From positions 1-37,888 of the forward strand of contig VHCN01000030.1 in the NCBI GenBank assembly GCA_016871675.1: a DNA stretch of 37,888 nt, written 5' to 3'. A program made the position numbers and the translations under genes. The notes beneath the pieces were generated by a model. It was not told the origin of the DNA. It did no database searches and saw nothing but the letters and a program-made list of their open reading frames with translations. Numbering within the stretch: the stretch's first letter is position 1; each line of letters starts with the position of its first letter. Positions 30,995-37,888 of the stretch are shown here, piece by piece. Source of the DNA: Verrucomicrobiota bacterium (GTDB lineage: Bacteria > Verrucomicrobiota > Verrucomicrobiia > Limisphaerales > VHCN01).

Positions 30995-33109
30995 ATGAGC
31001 GCCGCCAGAAACAAGCCCGACGCCGCACAGCCCGAGCTTCCCATCGGGGGCGCACCGAAGCCCGCACCATCGAAGTCGCGACGCGACGGCAACGGCTCCG
31101 GCCGCATCGTCGCTGAATCCGTCACGTCGCCGCACGCGGCGGCGCGTCCGTTTGTGCCGGGCAAGATCGAGCTTCCGCTGCACCGTCGCATGGACCGCGG
31201 CTTCCTCGAATACGCCAGCTACGTCATCCGCGACCGCGCCATCCCGCACCTCGCCGACGGCCTCAAGCCTGTGCAGCGGCGCATCCTGTGGGCGCTGCAC
31301 GAGAAGGACGACGGCAAGTTCATCAAGGTCGCCAACGTCACCGGCCACGCGATGCAGTATCACCCGCACGGCGACGCCTCCATCGGTGACGCGCTCGTGG
31401 TGCTCACGAACAAGCGCTACCTCATCGAGGGCCAGGGCAACTTCGGCAACGTCTTCACCGGCGACCTCGCCGCCGCGCCGCGTTACATCGAGTGCCGCCT
31501 CACCGAGCTCGCGCGCAACGAGCTGTTCAACGACGAGATCACCGCGTTCGTGCCGAGTTACGACGGGCGCAACCGCGAGCCCGTCACGCTCCCGTGCAAG
31601 CTGCCCCTGCTGCTCATGCTCGGCACCGAGGGCATCGCGGTCGGTTTGTCGGCGAAGATTCTTCCGCACAACTTCCCCGAGCTGCTCGCGGCGCAGATCG
31701 CGATCCTCAAGAAGGAATCGTTCAAGTGCCTGCCCGATTTCCCAACGGGCGGGCTGATGGACGCGCGTGATTATCGCGACGGCCGCGGCACGGTAAAGGT
31801 GCGCGCCAAGATCAAGGTCAAGGACGAGCAAACCGTCGTCATCAAGGAAATCCCGCCCGGCACGACGACCGACTCGCTCATCGCGTCCATCGAGGACGCC
31901 GCGCGCAAGGGCAAGATCAAGGTCAAGACGATCAACGACTTTACGTCCGAGGACGTCGAGATCGAGATCAAGGCGCCGGCGGGTGTGAGCGCGGCGCAGT
32001 TGGAGGACGCCCTCTACGCATTCACCGACTGCGAGGTCACCATCGCGAGCCGCATCGTGGTCATCCGCGAGAACCGCCCCGTCGAACTGACCGTCAGCGA
32101 GGTGTTGCGCGAGAACACCGGGCGCGTCGTCGCGCTGCTCAAGCACGAACTCGAACTCAAGCAGCGCCAGCTCGAGGACGAGCTGCACTTCCGCACGCTG
32201 GAGCGCATCTTCATCGAGGAACGCATCTACAAGCTCATCGAGAAATGCCGGACCCGCGACGCCGTGCTCGCGGCGGTGCGCGACGGCTTCAAGCCGTTCC
32301 GCCGCCAGTTGCTCCGCGAGTTGACCGACGCCGACGTCGAGCGCCTGCTGCAGGTGCGCATCCGGCGCATCTCGCTCTTTGACATCGCGCAGCACCGCGA
32401 GGAGATGGAGCAGACCAAGACCGGGCTCGGCGAGACGCGCCGGCACCTGAAGAACGTGGTGAAGTTCGCCCTCGCGCACCTTGAAGCGCTGCTGGAGAAA
32501 TACGGCCCGCAGTATCCGCGGCTCTCGACGAAGTCCTCGCGGCACGAGGAGGTGGACGCGAAGGCCGTCGCGTTCAAGGCGTTCAAGGTCGCCTACGACC
32601 GCGAGAGCGGCTACGTGGGCCACAAGGTCAGCGGCGACGAGTTCAAACTCGAATGCACCAAGTTCGACAAGGTCCTCATCGTCTCGAAGGACGGCACCTA
32701 CAAGGTCACGGAGCTGCCGGAGAAACTGTTCGTCGGGCCGGATCTGTTCTACTGCGGGCTGCCCGAGCGCGAGCGCGTGTTCACCTGCGTTTACACCGAC
32801 CGTGAGGCGACCTATCTGAAGCGCTTCACCTTCGGCGGCTCGATCCTCAACAAGGTTTATCGCTGCATCCCCGACAAGGCGCGCATTTTGTTCTTCGCGC
32901 CCGACACGCCCAAGCTGCTTTACGTGCGCTACAAGCCCGCGTTGCATCAGAAGATCCACCAGCAAACGTGCAAGCCCGACCAGGTGGACGTGAAAAGCCC
33001 GAAAACCCGCGGCCGGATGATCTCGGTCAAGGCCATCGGCTCCGTGACCGCCGAGCCCACGCGCGGCTGGGACGAGCATGCGACGACGACCGAGATTCTG
33101 TTTGCGTGA
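30995..33109 (+). CDS. parC: DNA topoisomerase IV/gyrase-type subunit A
   Basis: The DNA-cleaving subunit of a type IIA topoisomerase. It has 704 residues from ATG 30995 (the frame is open to 30956). The first 55 residues are a charged, low-complexity extension. The winged-helix region includes DGLKPVQRRIL (88-98) and the catalytic Tyr164 in AAPRYIECRL. The C-terminal third has beta-pinwheel-like repeats but no GyrA-box (QRRGGKG), so decatenation (topoisomerase IV) is likelier than supercoiling. It pairs with parE upstream. Confidence 0.93.
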   Translation: MSAARNKPDAAQPELPIGGAPKPAPSKSRRDGNGSGRIVAESVTSPHAAARPFVPGKIELPLHRRMDRGFLEYASYVIRDRAIPHLADGLKPVQRRILWALHEKDDGKFIKVANVTGHAMQYHPHGDASIGDALVVLTNKRYLIEGQGNFGNVFTGDLAAAPRYIECRLTELARNELFNDEITAFVPSYDGRNREPVTLPCKLPLLLMLGTEGIAVGLSAKILPHNFPELLAAQIAILKKESFKCLPDFPTGGLMDARDYRDGRGTVKVRAKIKVKDEQTVVIKEIPPGTTTDSLIASIEDAARKGKIKVKTINDFTSEDVEIEIKAPAGVSAAQLEDALYAFTDCEVTIASRIVVIRENRPVELTVSEVLRENTGRVVALLKHELELKQRQLEDELHFRTLERIFIEERIYKLIEKCRTRDAVLAAVRDGFKPFRRQLLRELTDADVERLLQVRIRRISLFDIAQHREEMEQTKTGLGETRRHLKNVVKFALAHLEALLEKYGPQYPRLSTKSSRHEEVDAKAVAFKAFKVAYDRESGYVGHKVSGDEFKLECTKFDKVLIVSKDGTYKVTELPEKLFVGPDLFYCGLPERERVFTCVYTDREATYLKRFTFGGSILNKVYRCIPDKARILFFAPDTPKLLYVRYKPALHQKIHQQTCKPDQVDVKSPKTRGRMISVKAIGSVTAEPTRGWDEHATTTEILFA

Positions 33110-33192
33110 CGCTGCGCCGGACGTGACGCTCGGCGTTCGACCCGCGGAGCTGAATTGGGGCCGGTGACGGCCGGAAAGAAACGACCCGACTT

Positions 33193-33390
33193 ATGCCAGA
33201 CGACTATCAAATCGGCTCCGATGTGGAGTGGCTCAAGCACTCGAACGAGGAACTCGCGCGGCTGCTGAAGAAGCGCGACCGGCACATCGCGTTGCTTCGC
33301 ATCACACTGCTGCTCGCGCTCGGCGCGCTCGGCTGGGCGGTGTGGAAGTTCAGCCGGAAGGCGCCGGTGAACGAGTTGTGGAACTTCTGA
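33193..33390 (+). CDS. Small single-pass membrane protein, unknown
   Basis: A 65-residue protein with a charged N-terminal half (SNEELARLLKKRDRH) that could form a short amphipathic or coiled-coil helix, followed by one membrane helix at about 34-51 and a basic tail (KFSRKAP). It begins 83 bases after parC; a weak 5-base hairpin (33159-33172) lies between. No family is recognised. Codon use and the clear membrane helix support a real gene. Confidence 0.6.
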   Translation: MPDDYQIGSDVEWLKHSNEELARLLKKRDRHIALLRITLLLALGALGWAVWKFSRKAPVNELWNF

Positions 33391-33433
33391 GCCGGGCGCG
33401 CGCGATCCGGGCGGAGGGGCACAGCCGCCGTCG

Positions 33434-35224
33434 TCAGTGATACTCCTGCACGGTGCGGACTTCGTAGCCGGACTTTTTCAGCGCGGCGATGCCGAGGGCG
33501 GCGGCGCGCGCGCCCGAGAGCGTCGTCATGATCGGCGTGTTGGTGTAAACGGCGGTGGTGCGAATCTTCACCTCGTCGGCGCGCGGCGTGGCGCCGCTGG
33601 GCGTGTTGATGACGAGTTGGATGTCCCGGTTCTTGAGCAGGTCAATGGCGTTGGGCCGGCCTTCGGACAGCTTGAAGACGCGTTCCACTTCCAGCCCGGC
33701 TTTTTCCAGCACCGATGCCGTGCCGCCGGTGGCGACGAGGTCGAACCCGAGACCGGCGAACTGTCGCGCGACTTCGGCCACGTCTTTCTTGTGGTGGTCG
33801 CTGACGCTGATGAAGACCCTGCCCTTGAGCGGCAACGGCGCGAGCGCGGCCATTTGCGACTTGGCGTAGGCGATGCCAAGGTCGGCGTCCAGACCCATGA
33901 CCTCGCCGGTCGAGCGCATCTCGGGCGAGAGTAGAATGTCCTGCCCGTGAAAGCGGTTGAACGGGAATACGGACTCCTTCACGGCCCAATACTTCGGCCA
34001 AACTTCCTGGGTGAAGCCGAGTGCCTTGAGCGACTTGCCGGCCATGACTTTCGCGGCGAGTTTCGCGAGCGGGAATCCGATGGCCTTGCTGACGAACGGC
34101 ACGGTGCGCGACGCGCGCGGGTTGACCTCGAGGCAATACACATCGTCGCCCTTCACGGCGTATTGCACGTTCATCAGGCCGATGACCTTGAGTTCGCGCG
34201 CCATCGCGTGCGTGTAATCGCGGATGGTGGCGATGACGTTCTCGGAAAGCGTGTGCGGCGGCAGCACCATCGCGGCGTCGCCCGAGTGGACGCCGGCGAA
34301 CTCGATGTGCTCGAGCATCCCGCCGAGGATGATCGTGCCGTCAGCCGGGTTGTCGAAGTGCCCGACATCGGCGATGCAGTCCACGTCCACCTCGGTGGCG
34401 TCCTCGAGGAATTTGTCCACGAGCACGGGACGTTCGGGTGAAGCCTCGACGGCGAACCTCATGTAGTGCGACAGCTCCGCGTCGGAATAGACGATCTGCA
34501 TCGCGCGACCGCCGAGCACAAAGCTCGGGCGCACGAGCACGGGATAGCCGAGTTTCTTCGAGGCCGCGAGCGCCTCGGCCTCGTTCACCGCAAGGCCGTT
34601 GGCCGGCTGCGGGATGTTGAGCTTGCGCAGCATCGCGGCGAAGAGCTTGCGGTCCTCGGCGGTCTCGATGCTCTGAGGCGAGGTGCCGATGATGTTGACG
34701 CCGTTCTTCTGGAGGCCGAGCGCGAGGTTGAGTGGCGTCTGCCCGCCGAATTGCGCGATGGCGCCCCAGCATTGCTCGCGCTCGTAAATGTGCAGCACGT
34801 CCTCGAGCGTGAGCGGCTCGAAGAAAAGTTTGTCGCTCGTGTCGTAGTCGGTCGAGACTGTCTCGGGATTGGAGTTGACCATCAGCGTCTCGAAGCCGTC
34901 CTCCTTGAGCGCGAAGGCGGCGTGGACGCAGCAGTAGTCGAACTCGATGCCCTGCCCGATGCGGTTCGGGCCGCCGCCGAGGATCATCACCTTCTTCTTC
35001 GGCGTGGCCTTCACTTCGTCGTCGCCGCGGTCGTAGGTCGAGTAGTAATAGGGCGTGTAAGCCTCGAACTCGGCCGCACAGGTGTCCACGAGGCGGTAGC
35101 TCGGCACAAGGCCGAGGTGCTTGCGTTGCGCGCGGATGTCGTCCTCGGTCCGGCCGGTAAGATGGGCGACCTGCCGGTCGGAGAAGCCGAGCGACTTGGC
35201 TTTGGCGAGTTGTTCGGGCGTCAT
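33434..35224 (-). CDS. carB: Carbamoyl-phosphate synthase large subunit, C-terminal half (split CarB)
   Basis: A 596-residue protein equal to the second half of the roughly 1070-residue CarB. It starts inside the oligomerisation domain (LGFSDRQVAHLTGRTEDDIR), continues with VDTCAAEF, the second ATP-grasp domain (GGGPNRIGQGIEFDYC, NSNPETVSTDYDTSD) that phosphorylates carbamate, and ends in the MGS-like allosteric domain (about 465-590). The first ATP-grasp half is not upstream: 164 noncoding bases and then an unrelated gene. Split carB genes are known in some archaea and Aquifex. A partner for residues 1 to about 470 must be elsewhere for pyrimidine and arginine synthesis to work. Confidence 0.92.
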   Translation of the reverse strand: MTPEQLAKAKSLGFSDRQVAHLTGRTEDDIRAQRKHLGLVPSYRLVDTCAAEFEAYTPYYYSTYDRGDDEVKATPKKKVMILGGGPNRIGQGIEFDYCCVHAAFALKEDGFETLMVNSNPETVSTDYDTSDKLFFEPLTLEDVLHIYEREQCWGAIAQFGGQTPLNLALGLQKNGVNIIGTSPQSIETAEDRKLFAAMLRKLNIPQPANGLAVNEAEALAASKKLGYPVLVRPSFVLGGRAMQIVYSDAELSHYMRFAVEASPERPVLVDKFLEDATEVDVDCIADVGHFDNPADGTIILGGMLEHIEFAGVHSGDAAMVLPPHTLSENVIATIRDYTHAMARELKVIGLMNVQYAVKGDDVYCLEVNPRASRTVPFVSKAIGFPLAKLAAKVMAGKSLKALGFTQEVWPKYWAVKESVFPFNRFHGQDILLSPEMRSTGEVMGLDADLGIAYAKSQMAALAPLPLKGRVFISVSDHHKKDVAEVARQFAGLGFDLVATGGTASVLEKAGLEVERVFKLSEGRPNAIDLLKNRDIQLVINTPSGATPRADEVKIRTTAVYTNTPIMTTLSGARAAALGIAALKKSGYEVRTVQEYH

Positions 35225-35308
35225 CGGTTGTGGGCGGCGGAAAAAAAGTCCGGCGAAGTAAGCCTGACCCGGAGGGCGGCTGGCAAGCCTGTTGAGGCCT
35301 GCCCACGC

Positions 35309-35369
35309 TTCCTCATCTTCATCTTCATCCTAATCCCAATCTCTCCAGCGAGACGATGAGGATGAGGAA
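35309..35369. repeat. Inverted CATCTT/GATGAG repeat upstream of carB
   Basis: TTCCTCATCTTCATC (35309-35323) pairs with GATGAGGATGAGGAA (35355-35369) at 14 of 15 positions around a 31-base loop containing CTAATCCCAATC. It lies 20 bases past the stop of the membrane-protein gene on the minus strand and upstream of carB, so it may end that transcript. Confidence 0.6.
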
Positions 35370-35388
35370 CACGATCGTGGCTCGGGTG

Positions 35389-36624
35389 TTAAGGACGTTC
35401 CCCGAGTTTGGGCGGCGCGCCGGATCCGCCCTCCGCGAGGGGCACGTTCATCGCGCGGCGCAGTTCCGTGGCGAGCCATGCGAGTTCCTCGTTGGTGCGG
35501 CCGGTGAAGAAGCCGTGCTTTGTGCCGCCGGCGGCGATGACCTGCAGTTCCATCACGGGCACTGCATTGACGGTCATGCCGCTCGGGCCGACTTGGATGG
35601 ACGTGATTTCGGCGCGCGTGGACTTGAAGGTCTTCGAGCCGAAGGGCGACTGTCGGACGATCATGAGGTCGGTTGGCGAGGCGCGCAGCGAGGCCTTTCG
35701 ACGCGCGAGGTTGATGGCGCCGAGTAGCATGCCGATGCCGATGGCTTCGAATCCCGCGAGGAAGACGAAGATGAACCATGGCGGCTTGTCGCCTTTCACG
35801 CTGTCCGAGAGCCCAGCCACGGTGAACGCGGCGAGCACGACGCTGGAAAGCAGCAGCCAGAAAATCGAGAAGATCAACAGGAACCGCGCCTGGCCTTTGA
35901 AGCCCGTTGGTGGAAGCGTAGCGAGGATCGCGTCGCCTTGCGGCATGACCCGGATGTTGGTGCCGGTCGGCGGTTCGCGGCGTTCTTCGTTGACGAGCGC
36001 CTCGGCGGTGGATTCACCCGGCCCGAAAACCTTGGTTGCCTCAAGGGGAACGCCGGTTTCCTTGCCGAGCTTGGTGGAGAGTTCGCTGGCGAGCGCCTCG
36101 ACGAGCGCTCGCGGGTAGCCGAGCACGATGAAGCGCGGCTTGCCGTCATCCATCTCGGCCATGAGCGTGCCGACGTCCGAAAGCGGTCCTGAGGTGACGG
36201 GCTGGTCGTTGATGCGCGCGGCGCCGGAGGAAGCCATGAAGCGCCGGATGGCGCCCGGCTTGAACCGGCGGGTCCAGTGGAACGGCCCGCCGCGCTCACG
36301 GGCGCGCAGCTCGCCTCCTTCGGACTCGATTTCGCAATGGCCGATCATGGATATGACGCCGAAACCGATGATGAAAAGGCCGGCGAGAATGAAGGGAATT
36401 CCGAACAGGGCGAACAACACGCCACCGATGCTGAAGGCGCTTTTCTGCGTTATCACCAGCGCCATGACGGTCCAGAAGACGGCAAAGCCGCCAAACAGGA
36501 CGCCAAATGCGACGGCCACGCAACCGACCGCTTTCAGCTGGCCTGTCTGACGCCGTGGCAGCACGTAGCGTGTGCCGTGGCGAATGAGTTCAACGCGGAT
36601 TTCGGGAGGCAGCGGCGATGCCAT
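35389..36624 (-). CDS. Four-helix membrane protein, unknown
   Basis: A 411-residue membrane protein built as two similar halves. Each has a helix pair (about 31-58 and 64-93; then about 247-270 and 284-305) followed by a beta-rich cytoplasmic or periplasmic domain. The halves may be an internal duplication: both domains have a region like RxPF/G followed by charged strands and a closing Asn/Glu-rich helix (EALASELSTKLG; EELAWLATELRRAM). The fold resembles pairs of PH-like domains. No catalytic motif is visible and the family is not recognised. It is upstream of carB on the same strand. Confidence 0.7.
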   Translation of the reverse strand: MASPLPPEIRVELIRHGTRYVLPRRQTGQLKAVGCVAVAFGVLFGGFAVFWTVMALVITQKSAFSIGGVLFALFGIPFILAGLFIIGFGVISMIGHCEIESEGGELRARERGGPFHWTRRFKPGAIRRFMASSGAARINDQPVTSGPLSDVGTLMAEMDDGKPRFIVLGYPRALVEALASELSTKLGKETGVPLEATKVFGPGESTAEALVNEERREPPTGTNIRVMPQGDAILATLPPTGFKGQARFLLIFSIFWLLLSSVVLAAFTVAGLSDSVKGDKPPWFIFVFLAGFEAIGIGMLLGAINLARRKASLRASPTDLMIVRQSPFGSKTFKSTRAEITSIQVGPSGMTVNAVPVMELQVIAAGGTKHGFFTGRTNEELAWLATELRRAMNVPLAEGGSGAPPKLGERP

Positions 36625-36672
36625 AACGTGACAAAAGACAATGGCCGCGCTGCAAGAGTTGCAAGCCGGATT

Positions 36673-37377
36673 TCAGAAATCCCAGCCGTCCTGGCTGTGG
36701 AAACTCCACCAGTCGTTCTCGCTGGGCAATCCCTTGTAGCGTCCGGCGTGGCCGTCCTTGTAAACGAGGTTGATGCCCATGTTGTGCGGCATGGTGCGGA
36801 AGTCCCAGTAGGGCATCTCCCAGATGAGCACGGCGTCCTGCGGGCGCACGGATGCGCTGTCGTGCCGGCCGCTCACGGGGCGGGGCAAGTCGTAGTTGTT
36901 GATCTGGCGGTTCCAGTAGATGTGGTTCCAGACGTAAGTGTTGGTGAAGTTGGCGACCACGCGCGTCCACAGCACGTCGTTGCGGAGTTGGATGCCCTTG
37001 ATGCCGCCGGCGCATTGAAAGCTTTTCGACTGCACGTTGGTTTGGACACCGAGATGCATGGCGAGCAGTTCGGGCAGCCAGATGGCCTCGGTCCGAAGCG
37101 GAAAGGTGTTGCCCCAGTAGCGGCCCCAGTTGCGCGGGAGCGGCAGGCGTTCGTCCGCCTCCTGCGTGTAGAGCCCGATGGCCAGGCCGAGCTGGCGCTC
37201 GTTGTTGAGGCAGCTCGCCTCATGCCCCTTGGCCTTTGCCTTGGCCAGCGCCGGGAGAAGCATCCCCGCAAGAATTGCGATGATGGCGATGACGACGAGA
37301 AGTTCGATCAGCGTGAAGGCACGCGCGCCCCCGGTCGGGCCGAAGCAGATCCGGGTGGTGCGAAGGGTCGGTCTCAT
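36673..37377 (-). CDS. Type IV prepilin-like protein (N-terminal methylation motif)
   Basis: A 234-residue pseudopilin-like protein. After a basic leader, [12 protein letters not shown] starts at about residue 21, again with Ala at -1. [11 protein letters not shown] follows the helix, then [11 protein letters not shown]. The tail has YKDGHAGRY, a variant of the H-x-DG motif. ATG 37377 is preferred; the frame is open to 37557 but those codons lack any leader feature and would cover the divergent promoter region. It shares the layout of the protein at 12828 but little of the middle sequence. It lies upstream of the four-helix membrane protein, 48 bases away. Confidence 0.87.
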   Translation of the reverse strand: MRPTLRTTRICFGPTGGARAFTLIELLVVIAIIAILAGMLLPALAKAKAKGHEASCLNNERQLGLAIGLYTQEADERLPLPRNWGRYWGNTFPLRTEAIWLPELLAMHLGVQTNVQSKSFQCAGGIKGIQLRNDVLWTRVVANFTNTYVWNHIYWNRQINNYDLPRPVSGRHDSASVRPQDAVLIWEMPYWDFRTMPHNMGINLVYKDGHAGRYKGLPSENDWWSFHSQDGWDF

Positions 37378-37480
37378 ATCGGTAAGGCTGGAACGGTCGC
37401 GGGCAGTCGTGCCCAGAGTTGTGCGCACCCTACGAAGGCCGAGGAGGCGAGTCAACGACCACCCTGATGCCAGATGACTG

Positions 37481-37509
37481 CTGACAAATCGGGCCGGCGC
37501 GACTATTCC
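37481..37509 (+). promoter_or_regulatory. Candidate promoter of the amidohydrolase-like gene
   Basis: CTGACA (37481-37486), a 17-base spacer and TATTCC (37504-37509) lie 20 bases before the GTG at 37530. The -35 box is good and the -10 weak. Confidence 0.3.
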
Positions 37510-37529
37510 TCCATCAACACGATTCAGCC

Positions 37530-37888
37530 GTGAAGCCGTCCCTCCTTGCCGCAGCACTTCTCATTGCCATGCCTCGCGCCGCCTTGCCACAGGATCACCC
37601 GCTCGCGCCCGACCTGGTCGTCCTCAACGCCGACATCCGCACCCTGCACCCGCGCAATCCGCGCATGCAGGCGCTCGCCGTCCGGGACGGCCGGATTTTC
37701 CTGCTGGGCGACTCCGCGACGGTCCGGAAGCTCGCGATGAAGCAAACACGCGTCATCGACGCGAAAGGGATGCTCGCGCCCGGCATGCTCGCGGACTTTG
37801 TGATGCTCGACCGCAACCTCTTCACCGTGCCGCCCGACGAACTCCAGCATGCGCGGGTCGCCCTCACGGTCATGGACGGCCGCGTCGT
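37530..37888 (+). pseudogene. Amidohydrolase-like gene with the barrel deleted (runs off the window)
   Basis: A GTG-started frame remains open to the window end (119 codons). It has a signal-peptide-like start, then the N-terminal part of the amidohydrolase beta-sandwich (LVVLNADIRTLHP, VIDAKGML). Directly after that comes the family's C-terminal part (GMLADFVMLDRNLF, VALTVMDGRV). In intact YtcJ/imidazolonepropionase-like enzymes several hundred residues with the metal-binding TIM barrel lie between these. A 9-base direct repeat ATGCTCGCG at 37771 and 37786 marks the join. It is either a deleted pseudogene or a stand-alone composite domain. Confidence 0.65.

Noticed and set aside
28128-33079. 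Two minus-strand frames of about 690 codons opposite parE and parC
   Set aside because: They mirror the codon pattern of topoisomerase genes and are rich in Val/Ala/Arg/His without any domain; parE and parC are certain.
33159-33172. GGCCG-GTGA-CGGCC hairpin after parC as a terminator
   Set aside because: The stem is five base pairs with no T-tract; too weak to call.

Overview
The window reads as chromosome of a high-GC Gram-negative bacterium, most likely Verrucomicrobiota (Pedosphaera/Limisphaera-like). The main clue is two short type IV prepilin-like proteins of the kind abundant in that phylum (FTLIELL start, LPALAKAK after the helix, Cys-Leu-Asn-Asn further on). Leaderless-looking promoters, scarce Shine-Dalgarno sites and many small intergenic repeats fit this but do not prove it. 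No rRNA, tRNA, CRISPR array, transposase or phage gene was seen. Coding density is high and no gene-free stretch exceeds 300 bases; the longest is about 240 (25384-25624).

Region 1 (47-9863) is a surface-polysaccharide locus. The plus strand carries a CDP-glucose pyrophosphorylase (rfbF), a 5' scrap of rfbG, a lower-GC SDR epimerase, a sugar C-methyltransferase, an RfbC-like epimerase, a second SDR, a CmcI-like methyltransferase and a GT2 glycosyltransferase. Facing it on the minus strand are a GT9, a GT4-like glycosyltransferase and an FkbM methyltransferase, read downstream of serA and a periplasmic parvulin. Together they could make and transfer a branched, methylated deoxysugar, but the CDP-glucose 4,6-dehydratase step is broken here.

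Region 2 (9983-28251) is mostly metabolism and small exported proteins: serA, a parvulin, a prepilin-like protein, lipoproteins, a soluble-looking FrdB-FrdA pair without a membrane anchor, an SRPBCC protein, two tandem secreted esterase paralogues (the second fused to an SMP-30 propeller), a fused siroheme-decarboxylase-like/Lrp-like protein, trpG, a GNAT, a CrtI-like oxidoreductase, trpS, queG and aroK.

Region 3 (28338-37888) holds topoisomerase IV (parE, parC) flanking a shrunken YchF-like protein that has lost its GTPase P-loop, a small membrane protein, the C-terminal half of a split carB, a four-helix membrane protein, a second prepilin-like protein, and the start of an amidohydrolase-like gene whose catalytic barrel appears deleted.

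The most unusual structure is a scatter of short-period (mostly 7-base) repeat arrays, several arranged as inverted pairs. Two lie in frame inside conserved enzymes (FrdA, QueG), one supplies the signal peptide of a secreted esterase, and two coincide with candidate -35 elements. They look like a mobile or expanding repeat family that is being co-opted into genes.
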